In this document: one piece after another, positions 43,391-50,503 of the stretch | Numbering within the stretch: the stretch's first letter is position 1 | Layout: every line of letters starts with the position of its first letter | Assembly (NCBI RefSeq): GCF_005233835.1 | Contig: NZ_SZQA01000012.1 | Location: 62,001-126,000, forward strand | Source of the DNA: Herbidospora galbida | GTDB lineage: Bacteria; Actinomycetota; Actinomycetes; Streptosporangiales; Streptosporangiaceae | Direction of reading: 5' to 3' | Length of the DNA: 64,000 nt | Translations under genes and position numbers: made by a program | The notes under the pieces: generated by a model | Databases searched by the model: none | Told to the model about the DNA's origin: nothing | What the model saw: only the letters and a program-made list of their open reading frames with translations

Positions 43391-44199
43391 GAAGGGGTCG
43401 CGTCGAGCCACGACAGCAGCAGGGCGTCCCACGGCAGGAAGTGCTCCGACAGGCGGGTACGCAGGGCGCGGGGGATCGGCGCGTGGGTCCGCGAGTTGTG
43501 GCGGTCGAAGACCGGGTCGGCCATCGGGGGAAGGCCGAGGAAGGACAGCAGGTCGTCGTACACGGGCATCGGGTCGGCGAAGAAGCGGCCGCTGTCGATG
43601 ACCTTGACGCGGTCGCGGGCGATCACCGGTTCGAGGCGGGCGAGCTGTTCGGCGTAGCGGCCCCGGGCCAGGTAGGCGTGGTGGCGGTGCGCGTGGCTCG
43701 ACGACAGCGGGGCCGCGCACAGCCGGGCGCTCTCGCCGGCCAGGCGTTCGGGCTCCAGGTCGACGGCGCGGGCGAACGACGGCTCCGACTCGAAGCCCCG
43801 GGCCAGTTCGTGCGCGTGGGCGGAAATGGCACGTTCCACCGGATCCCGGACCAGCACGATCAGCTTCACGTCGGGCAGGTCCCAGGCGATCCTCGGCCCG
43901 GCCAGCGGGTGGAACAGGTAGTAGGGGGACGACTCGAACGCCAGCATGCCCGGCCGCCGCAGCGGGAAGTGCGCCCGATACCAGGCCAGGCCGCGTCCGT
44001 AGGCCATGTCGAAGTAGTGGACGCCCTTGCGCAGCACCGGCTTGGCCACCATCGGGTGCTGCGACAGCGCCCGGTAGAGGGAGGTGGTCCCGCAGCGCTG
44101 CGCGCCCACGATGAGGAACGAGGGGAGCATCCGGGCGCCCCCGGTGAGCCGCCCCGCCGTGATCGACACGGCGTGGGCGGTGGTCTTCAGGGCCTTCAC
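43378..44199 (-). CDS. PAPS-dependent sulfotransferase (heparan-sulfotransferase-like)
   Basis: The 273-residue protein has the 5'-phosphosulfate loop LIVGAQRCGTTSLYRALSQH and the 3'-phosphate motif LIVLVRDPVERAISAHAHEL. This RDP-E-R form and the GVHYFD segment are typical of the heparan/carbohydrate sulfotransferase-like group. The C-terminal HNSRTHAPIP region fits the same clan. The GTG start overlaps the upstream stop by four bases (GTGA). A glycan acceptor is likely by family and context. Confidence 0.9.
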   Translation of the reverse strand: MKALKTTAHAVSITAGRLTGGARMLPSFLIVGAQRCGTTSLYRALSQHPMVAKPVLRKGVHYFDMAYGRGLAWYRAHFPLRRPGMLAFESSPYYLFHPLAGPRIAWDLPDVKLIVLVRDPVERAISAHAHELARGFESEPSFARAVDLEPERLAGESARLCAAPLSSSHAHRHHAYLARGRYAEQLARLEPVIARDRVKVIDSGRFFADPMPVYDDLLSFLGLPPMADPVFDRHNSRTHAPIPRALRTRLSEHFLPWDALLLSWLDATPSWRV

Positions 44200-45086
44200 G
44201 TCAGGGATTCCAGCCCGTCGACGGCGGGGTTCAGCCACTTCGCGGGCGAACCGAGCGGCTCGTGGCCGGCGGCGCGGTGGCGTTCGGCCAGGGTCATCAG
44301 GTAGGCGGCGGCGGTCACCCGCGCGTCTTCGTAGGAGATCCCGAAGGGCTCCAGCAGCCGCCCCGACTGCGCGACGCACGCCTTGGCCGCCGACGCCGGG
44401 CGCATCCGCCGCAGGGCCGTCTGGAAGAAGTAGTGCAGCGTGTCGAAGCCCGGCGGCACGCCGGTGCCGAACCGCTCCCAGTCCCAGACCAGCAGCCGGT
44501 CGCCCATCGGGGCGACGTTCCACGGCGAGAAGTCGCCGTGCCAGGCGCCCTTGCCGAGCGCGGCGATCTCCTGGGCGGCGGCCGCGAGCAGGTCGGCCGA
44601 CGGCCTGCCCTTCGTGACCGGCAGTGGGGTCAGCACCAGCACGTCGAGGTCGCGCCACGTCCCGTGGTGCATGACCTTGGGCGCGACGACGACGTCGAAC
44701 GGGTGGCGGGCGATGGCCCGCAGCGTGTCGGTCTCGTGGCGGATCAGGTCTTTGGTGTGCGGCTGGTCGCCGATCTTCACGAAGGCCAGGAGGCCGGTGT
44801 CGTCGTGCAGCTCCAGGACGGGTTTGCGGTTGGCCCGGCGGGCCGGGCGGACGTGCAGCGTGGCCCGCACCCGGCGGCCGAGCACGTCGCCGAGGTGCGT
44901 CTCGATCGTGTCCGGCCCGTCGGGGACCAGCACCCGCCCGCCGACATGCCATGGCGCGCGGGGCACCAGCCGCCGGGGGACGAGCCGGCTCGGCACCAGA
45001 GTCCGGGCCGAAGTGGTGGTGGACGGCGGGAACAGCAAGGAGATCACCTCATCCAGGTAGCGCAGACGTATGCGGAAGTCCTTCAC
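44196..45086 (-). CDS. Aminoglycoside-phosphotransferase-fold kinase
   Basis: The 296-residue protein keeps the APH/choline-kinase catalytic loop HGDFSPWNV and the metal motif VWDWERFG, with a nucleotide-binding N-lobe (FVKIGDQPHTKDLIRHETDT). By family it phosphorylates a small molecule, sugar or lipid hydroxyl; the substrate is unknown. GTG 45086, overlapping the upstream stop as GTGA, is preferred over GTG 45101. Its place inside a Wzx/Wzy operon suggests phosphate decoration of the glycan or precursor activation (inference). Confidence 0.8.
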   Translation of the reverse strand: MKDFRIRLRYLDEVISLLFPPSTTTSARTLVPSRLVPRRLVPRAPWHVGGRVLVPDGPDTIETHLGDVLGRRVRATLHVRPARRANRKPVLELHDDTGLLAFVKIGDQPHTKDLIRHETDTLRAIARHPFDVVVAPKVMHHGTWRDLDVLVLTPLPVTKGRPSADLLAAAAQEIAALGKGAWHGDFSPWNVAPMGDRLLVWDWERFGTGVPPGFDTLHYFFQTALRRMRPASAAKACVAQSGRLLEPFGISYEDARVTAAAYLMTLAERHRAAGHEPLGSPAKWLNPAVDGLESLT

Positions 45087-46345
45087 GTCGCGTTCCGCCA
45101 CAGGACCGCGAACGAGATCAGATAGAGGGTCAGGGCACTGACGAGGCCGTCGTAGATGAACATGTAGAAGAGGACGAGCAGCATGACCAGGCTTCCCGCC
45201 TGCCCGATCGGCGACCGATCATGCCAGTGCCGCCTGAGCGCCCCCGCGAAGAAGCCGACGTAGAGGGCCGCGCCGGTGAACCCCTGGGTGATGAGCAGCA
45301 GCCAGAGCTGCCCGTCTGAGCCGAGCGGCGGATGCCCGCACGACCGGCACCAGTCGGTCCGGCCGGTGGTGATCGTGCGGTGGTTGCCGAACGCGTTGCG
45401 GGTGTTGCCGTAGCCGATGATCGGCGACGTGGCGGCGACCTCGACGGTGGTGGCGACCGTGAAGGCGCGGATGTCGTTGGAGTGGGGCCGGTCGACCCGC
45501 GCGGCCACGACCTGGCCCAGCGGCGAGAACACGAAGGCCGCCCCGGTCACGGCCGCGAGGGTCAGCAGGGCCGCGCGGTTCCGGTTCCTGATGATCAGGT
45601 ACGCCACCCCGATGGCGATCGCCGCCCACAGCCCCCGGTTGAGCGAGTAGACGACCGGCACCGCGGCCACCGCGACCGCCCCCGCCGCCACCGCCTTGCG
45701 CGCCGGCCCGCCGTAGACCCACCAGCCGACGACGAACCAGACCAGCAGGATCGAGACGTTGCCGCCCCACGCGTTGGCCCACTCGAACGGCGCCTCCGGA
45801 CGGGGAGCGGGGTGCCCGAGCACGTACTGGATCTGCGCGGCCGTCGGGTGGACGAGGTTGGTGACGAAGGCGTGGTCGGGGAGCAGGTGCTCCATCGGCG
45901 CGGTGAATTCGAACTCCGGCGCGAGGATCCCCAGCAGCCCCCCGGCCACAGCGGTCAGGAACAGGACCCCGAGCATCCTGACGAGGGTGAGCTGGGGGAG
46001 CTCCTCCTTGGTGAGGTTGCCCAGGTAGAGGACGACGACGAAGAGCGCGATGTAGACGGTGAGCCGCATGGTCCAGCCGACGACCCGCCCCATGCCGAAC
46101 TCGCCGTACGTCCCGGCGGGCGTCGCGTCGAGCATGACCGCGCTGACCAGGTAGCCGACGATGAGCAGCGCCCACAGCCCCATGCCGCGCGGGATCAGGA
46201 TCGGCCGCCGCAGCCAGAGCACGACCGCCATCGGGACGGCGACCACCACGATGGACAGCCCGCCGAACCCCAGGGCCCACCAGACGGGATAACCCACGAG
46301 GAACGCCGCGATGGGCCACGCGGCGGGCGCCAGGCGCCACGTCAC
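45083..46345 (-). CDS. O-antigen ligase/polymerase (Wzy-like) membrane protein
   Basis: The 420-residue protein has about eleven hydrophobic helices and a large extracytoplasmic loop (about 270-350) containing RPHSNDIRAFTVATTVEVAA, SPIIGYGNTRN and the Cys pair CRSCGHPPLGSDGQ. That pattern, R...GYG...H...SDG, is the Wzy/WaaL core. It would polymerise lipid-linked repeats outside the membrane. The GTG start overlaps the upstream stop (GTGA). Confidence 0.85.
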   Translation of the reverse strand: MTWRLAPAAWPIAAFLVGYPVWWALGFGGLSIVVVAVPMAVVLWLRRPILIPRGMGLWALLIVGYLVSAVMLDATPAGTYGEFGMGRVVGWTMRLTVYIALFVVVLYLGNLTKEELPQLTLVRMLGVLFLTAVAGGLLGILAPEFEFTAPMEHLLPDHAFVTNLVHPTAAQIQYVLGHPAPRPEAPFEWANAWGGNVSILLVWFVVGWWVYGGPARKAVAAGAVAVAAVPVVYSLNRGLWAAIAIGVAYLIIRNRNRAALLTLAAVTGAAFVFSPLGQVVAARVDRPHSNDIRAFTVATTVEVAATSPIIGYGNTRNAFGNHRTITTGRTDWCRSCGHPPLGSDGQLWLLLITQGFTGAALYVGFFAGALRRHWHDRSPIGQAGSLVMLLVLFYMFIYDGLVSALTLYLISFAVLWRNAT

Positions 46346-47553
46346 AGCAGGTCTCGGCGCTGTTGCGGGATGTCCACGGTCGGGGGCTGCTGCGAGCGCA
46401 GCGCGTCGACCGCCAGCGTCCCGGGAGCGCCCGCCGGGTCGACGGCGATCACCCCCAGGACGTCGACGCCCCGGCGCTTCAGCGACTTGGCCGAGCGGAT
46501 GACCCACGGCGCGCGGATGCGGCCCAGGGCCACGGCCAGCACGGCCGCGTCGGTCGGACCCGCGGTGACCAGGAGGACGCCGCCGCCCGGCGGGAAGCCC
46601 TCCTCCAGCGTCCACGCCACGTGGGCCGGTTCGACCCCCAGGCCCTCGACCAGCACGCTCCGGTGCCCGGCCGCCGTCACCACCGCGGCGAACTCCTCGC
46701 CCTGGGGAAGCAGGGCGAGGTTGGTCAACCGCTCGACGTCGGCCGGGGTTCGGAGGCGGAGGTCGGAGCGGTCGCGGGCGAAGGCCGCTCCCACGCCGAG
46801 CAGGATGCCGGCGAACAGGCCGCCGCCCACGTACAGGGAGGGGCGCGGTTCGCTGGCCGTTTCCGGGGGAGACGCGGGGGTGATCACGGTCCCAGGGGTG
46901 ACCGCGGTGGTCTTCAGGACGTCGTACCGGAGGGTGAGAGCCGTCGCCTGGCGGGTCAGCACGGTCTGCTGGTGGGCGGCCAGGGCGCGCTGCGGGGTGC
47001 CCTTCGGGTGCCGGGACATGGTGACCAGCGCGGTGCTGAGCTGGCTGTTGACCAGGCGGAGCTTGGCCAGGACGGCCCGCTTCTGCTCGGTCAGCAGCGC
47101 CTCGGCCGCCGCCAGGCGGTGGGCCAGGTAGGCGTCGGCGAAGGCCTGCGCGCCCCGGGCGGCTCCGGCGGCGTCGGGCCAGGTGAACGAAATCCGAAGA
47201 ATTCCCGAATTGGGTGGCACATCAACGGATACCTGCCCCCGAAGGTCTTCGGGGTCGCCTCCAATAACGCGTGACGCATTCGTCGCCACCACGGACGATT
47301 GTGCGATCTGCGCCTCGGTGTCGAGATTGAGAGCTTCGCGCTGCCGGGCGGTCACCACGTTCTGCGGTTCCCCGAGCCCGGTCGGGGCCACCTGCACCTC
47401 GGCCACCCCCAGGTAGGCCGTCGGGGCCGTCCACAGCAGGGCGACACCGCCCATGACACCGAGAAAAAGGCAGGTCAGGGCGATGATCCAGCGGCGGCGG
47501 AACACGGAGCCGTACTCCGCGAGGTCCCGGCTGTGCGGCGGTGGCAGGCTCAT
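46342..47553 (-). CDS. Polysaccharide chain-length determinant (Wzz-like)
   Basis: The 403-residue protein has an N-terminal membrane helix (about 22-45: WIIALTCLFLGVMGGVALLW) and a periplasmic-type domain (about 48-225) with a coiled-coil rich in Ala/Gln/Leu. A second helix follows (about 243-260: LYVGGGLFAGILLGVGAAFA). A C-terminal cytosolic domain of about 135 residues resembles a BY-kinase fold but lacks a Walker A, so it is not a functional tyrosine kinase. It is the first gene of the minus-strand operon. Confidence 0.85.
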   Translation of the reverse strand: MSLPPPHSRDLAEYGSVFRRRWIIALTCLFLGVMGGVALLWTAPTAYLGVAEVQVAPTGLGEPQNVVTARQREALNLDTEAQIAQSSVVATNASRVIGGDPEDLRGQVSVDVPPNSGILRISFTWPDAAGAARGAQAFADAYLAHRLAAAEALLTEQKRAVLAKLRLVNSQLSTALVTMSRHPKGTPQRALAAHQQTVLTRQATALTLRYDVLKTTAVTPGTVITPASPPETASEPRPSLYVGGGLFAGILLGVGAAFARDRSDLRLRTPADVERLTNLALLPQGEEFAAVVTAAGHRSVLVEGLGVEPAHVAWTLEEGFPPGGGVLLVTAGPTDAAVLAVALGRIRAPWVIRSAKSLKRRGVDVLGVIAVDPAGAPGTLAVDALRSQQPPTVDIPQQRRDLL

Positions 47554-47636
47554 GTCGGTCTCCGATGGGGGTGAAGCGACTACGAACCCTAGCCGGGTGC
47601 GGTGATTACCCCGGTGCTAATTACAGAATTTCTGCT

Positions 47637-47668
47637 GGCGAATCACGGAACAATAACGGCGATTCGCC
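47637..47668. promoter_or_regulatory. Inverted repeat in the divergent Wzz/GH promoter region
   Basis: The 8-bp perfect arms GGCGAATC and GATTCGCC are separated by 16 bases, in the AT-richer spacer between the two divergent transcription units. It is a possible operator controlling one or both halves of the glycan locus. Confidence 0.45.
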
Positions 47669-47705
47669 GGACATGTCGGAGCTGCGTTCTGGAAAAGGAG
47701 GCCAC

Positions 47706-47768
47706 ATGTTCTCCCCCGGCAGTGGAAAGGTGAATCCATGCGCTGGGCAATCACGGTGGTCGTGTTGA
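47706..47768 (+). CDS. Putative 20-residue leader peptide overlapping the GH start
   Basis: The ATG follows a strong SD (AAAAGGAGG, 4 bases upstream), better than the SD of the GH gene itself. The frame encodes a 20-residue peptide starting MFSPGSGKVN and stops at 47766-47768, out of frame with and past the GH ATG at 47738. Translation of this frame could influence initiation on the GH gene. It could also be chance. Confidence 0.3.
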   Translation: MFSPGSGKVNPCAGQSRWSC

Positions 47769-48826
47769 TGATGGCGGGCTGCTCCCTGGCTTCGGGGGAC
47801 GCCGAACGGACGGTCCCGAAGACGGAGCCGCCGATCGCCGCGCCCTGCGCCGTCACGGGCGTGCTGATCCCCACCTGCGGGGCCTGGTGGGGCATCGCCC
47901 CCGAGGTCTTCACCGGCCGGGGCCCCACGCGCGGCCTGCAGCGGGCCGAGCAGCGGATGGGCCGCCGGGCCGACATCCTGCACGTCTACCACCGCGCGGG
48001 CGAGCTCTTCCCGACCGACGAGGAGCGCGCGCTCGCGAAAGACCGGCTGCTGCTGGTCAACTGGAAGCCGTCACTGCGCCACACCTGGGCCGAGATCGCG
48101 TCGGGCGCGCTCGACCGGCGCATCGACAAGCTGGCCGCGCACATCTCGGCGACCTTCCCGCAGCGGTTCTTCCTGACTATCCACCACGAACCGGAGAATG
48201 ACGTCCGGCCCGTCGAGGGCATGGCGGCCGACGACTACGCCGCGATGTTCCGCCACGTCGTGCTGCGCCTGCGCGAGAAGGGGGTCACCAACGCGGTCAC
48301 CGTGATGACCTACATGGGCGCGCCCAACTGGTCGTCGGCGTCGTGGTTCGAGCGGCTCTACCCGGGCGACGCGGTGGTCGACTGGATCGGCGTCGACCCC
48401 TACGCCGACGAGCGCGTCACCGACTTCGCCTCACTGGTCGACAAGCGCCGCCCCGACCACCCCGACTGGCCGGGCTTCTACCGCTGGGCCCAGTCACGCT
48501 TCCCGGCCAAGCCGATCATGGTCGCCGAGTGGGGGGTCTTCGAGCGGCCCGGTTTCAAAGCCGCCTTCTTCGAGTCCGTACGCCGCCAGATAGCCGCATA
48601 CCCCCAGATCAAGGCCCTGGTCTACTTCGACTCCCCATGGGCGCCCAGGGGCGACACGCGGTTCGACACCACGCCCGAGGCCGCCGAGGCGTTCCGGCGG
48701 CTCGGGCGGTCGGCCTACCTGACCCAGCCGCCGGTCGTGAGGGCGTTCATCACCAGCGAGACCGCCCGCTCGACCGGCAGGCCGGTGGTGTCGATCTCCA
48801 GGTCGGCGTCCTCCGGCTCGTCGTAG
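47738..48826 (+). CDS. Glycoside hydrolase lipoprotein, GH26-like
   Basis: The 362-residue protein has a lipoprotein signal (VVVLMMAGC) and a TIM-barrel hydrolase domain. The acid/base glutamate lies in TIHHEPEND and the nucleophile glutamate in VAEWGV, with DWIGVDPYADE between them. Such proteins near EPS genes trim or release the polymer. The last 37 residues (from 48715) are antisense to the 3' end of the APS kinase gene, giving an unusual 112-bp convergent overlap; homologous domains should end near RLGRSAY. It diverges from the Wzz gene. Confidence 0.78.
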   Translation: MRWAITVVVLMMAGCSLASGDAERTVPKTEPPIAAPCAVTGVLIPTCGAWWGIAPEVFTGRGPTRGLQRAEQRMGRRADILHVYHRAGELFPTDEERALAKDRLLLVNWKPSLRHTWAEIASGALDRRIDKLAAHISATFPQRFFLTIHHEPENDVRPVEGMAADDYAAMFRHVVLRLREKGVTNAVTVMTYMGAPNWSSASWFERLYPGDAVVDWIGVDPYADERVTDFASLVDKRRPDHPDWPGFYRWAQSRFPAKPIMVAEWGVFERPGFKAAFFESVRRQIAAYPQIKALVYFDSPWAPRGDTRFDTTPEAAEAFRRLGRSAYLTQPPVVRAFITSETARSTGRPVVSISRSASSGSS

Positions 48827-49923
48827 GGGGCCGAGACCCCGGTGAAGTCGGGGATCAGCCCGGCGCGGGCCTTGGCGTAGAGGCCCTTCCGGTCGCGGCG
48901 CTCACACTCCTCCACCGGGGTGGAGATCCAGACCAGCAGGAAGTCGGCGCCGACCTCCTCGGCCATCTCGCGGGCCTCCTCGCGGGTGTGGGCGTGCGGC
49001 GCGATCGGGGCGCAGATGGCCAGGCCGCCGTGCCGGGCGACCTCGCTCGCGACGAAGCCGATCCGGCGGATGTTCAGGTCGCGGTCCTCCGCCGAGAAGG
49101 TCAGCCCCTTCGACAGCAGCCGCCTGACCACGTCGCCGTCGAGGTAGGTGACCGTCCGGCCGCCCTTCTCCAGCAGCGCGTCGCGCACCCCCCGGGCCAC
49201 GGTCGACTTGCCCGACCCGGAGAGCCCGGTGAAGAACACCACCAGCCCGCGCCGGTGCGGCGGCCCCGGGATGCGGACCGGAGCCGGGCCTGCGTAGTGC
49301 TCGGTGGCGCCGTAGTTGCGGGCGACGTGCTCACGCAGTTCGAGGTCGATCTCGACGTCCTCGCGCGGGGCCAGCGGCACCGCCACCACCTGCGACCCGG
49401 GCAGTTCGGCCTGCGCCTTCAGCGCGGCCCGCACCACCGCGGGCCCGGCCTCGCCGAAGATGAGCGGCATCAGCAGGACCGTCGCCTCCAGTTCCTCGGC
49501 CGTGGCGGCGACGTCGGCCAGCGCCGGTCCGTCGAGCGGCCCGCGCATGGTGACCGCCAGCACCTCGCCGTCGGTCTTCACCTCGTCGGGGGTACGGCGC
49601 AGCCGCGCGAACGGCCCGTAGACGGGCGCGCCCAGCGCCTCCACCGGACCCGCCGCGTGGTGCCCGTCGCGTTCGGTCACCGTCATGACGGCCAGCGCGG
49701 CCCCTTCGGGATCGGTGAGGGTGACCTGGTCGCCGACGGCGATCTCGTCGGGCAGTGCGATGGTGACGGGGTCGGGCCACGCGGTGCCGTCGGTGAGCGT
49801 GCCGGTCTCGGCGACCGACGCGGCGTCGGCCTTGCCGAGGAAGCCGGTCAGCGGCGCGAACGCCCCCGAAAGGAGCAGTTCGAGGTCGGCGAGTTCGCGG
49901 GCGTCGGGGGTCCAGTCGGTCAT
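48715..49923 (-). CDS. cysC: Adenylylsulfate (APS) kinase with degenerate ATP-sulfurylase-like N-terminus
   Basis: The 402-residue protein has a C-terminal APS kinase (about 222-395): P-loop GLSGSGKST, DGDVVRR, FSAEDRDLNIRRIGFVA, and KGLYAKARAG with the PYDEPEDADL tail. The N-terminal 215 residues resemble an ATP sulfurylase (LLLSGAFAPLTGFL, PVTIALPDE), but the HxGH and QxRNPxH active-site motifs are not visible, so it is unlikely to make APS. Together with cysDN it supplies PAPS to the local sulfotransferases. Confidence 0.92.
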   Translation of the reverse strand: MTDWTPDARELADLELLLSGAFAPLTGFLGKADAASVAETGTLTDGTAWPDPVTIALPDEIAVGDQVTLTDPEGAALAVMTVTERDGHHAAGPVEALGAPVYGPFARLRRTPDEVKTDGEVLAVTMRGPLDGPALADVAATAEELEATVLLMPLIFGEAGPAVVRAALKAQAELPGSQVVAVPLAPREDVEIDLELREHVARNYGATEHYAGPAPVRIPGPPHRRGLVVFFTGLSGSGKSTVARGVRDALLEKGGRTVTYLDGDVVRRLLSKGLTFSAEDRDLNIRRIGFVASEVARHGGLAICAPIAPHAHTREEAREMAEEVGADFLLVWISTPVEECERRDRKGLYAKARAGLIPDFTGVSAPYDEPEDADLEIDTTGLPVERAVSLVMNALTTGGWVR

Positions 49924-50008
49924 GGCGGTCGATTATCCGATCTCGGCAGGCATAGGAGGAGCCGCACAGCGGCGTCATAAAGGCTGACACATCTTCTAGG
50001 AGGTGACC

Positions 50009-50503
50009 GTGGACTCGGCAGCAGAACTGCGTTTCCGCGAGTTCGTGGCCGCCCGGTCACCCGCGTTGATGGGCCTTGCCTACCTGCTCACCGCCGGTGA
50101 CCAGCACGCCGCGGAGGACCTGGTGCAGGCGTCGCTGGTCCGCGCGCTGGGCCGGTGGTCCGACGTGGCCGACCCCGAGGCCTACGTCCGGCGGGTCATG
50201 TACCACCAGCATGTCAGCCTGTGGCGGCGGGCGTGGCGGCGGCACGAGACCACGATGGCCGAACCCCCGGAGAAGGGCGCCGACGACGCCACCCGCACGG
50301 TCGAGTTACGCCTGGCCCTGCGTGAGGCGCTGGCCACCCTCACCCGGCGGCAGCGCACCATGCTCGTGCTCCGCTACTACGAGGACCTGCCCGAGGAGGA
50401 GATCGCCCGTGTCATGGGCTGCTCGGTCGGCACGGTCCGCAGCACCACCCACCGATCACTGGCGAAGCTGCGCTCCGCCGACCTGAGGGAGCTCTCCCGA
50501 TGA
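50009..50503 (+). CDS. ECF RNA polymerase sigma factor (SigE-family type)
   Basis: The 164-residue sigma factor has region 2 (about 5-75: LRFREFVAARSPALMGLAYL and AAEDLVQASLVRALGRW) and region 4 (about 100-155: LTRRQRTMLVLRYYEDLPEE and VGTVRSTTHRSLAKL). The GTG at 50009 has AGGAGG 5 bases upstream; GTG 50003 is also possible. A TTA codon lies at 50306. Its stop overlaps the ATG of the next gene (ATGA), the usual layout for a sigma factor and its regulator. Confidence 0.92.
   Translation: MDSAAELRFREFVAARSPALMGLAYLLTAGDQHAAEDLVQASLVRALGRWSDVADPEAYVRRVMYHQHVSLWRRAWRRHETTMAEPPEKGADDATRTVELRLALREALATLTRRQRTMLVLRYYEDLPEEEIARVMGCSVGTVRSTTHRSLAKLRSADLRELSR

Noticed and set aside
34324-49923. Glycan locus as a recognisable genomic island with integrase
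   Set aside because: No integrase, transposase, tRNA attachment site or flanking direct repeat is visible at its edges, so only gene content and synteny suggest acquisition.
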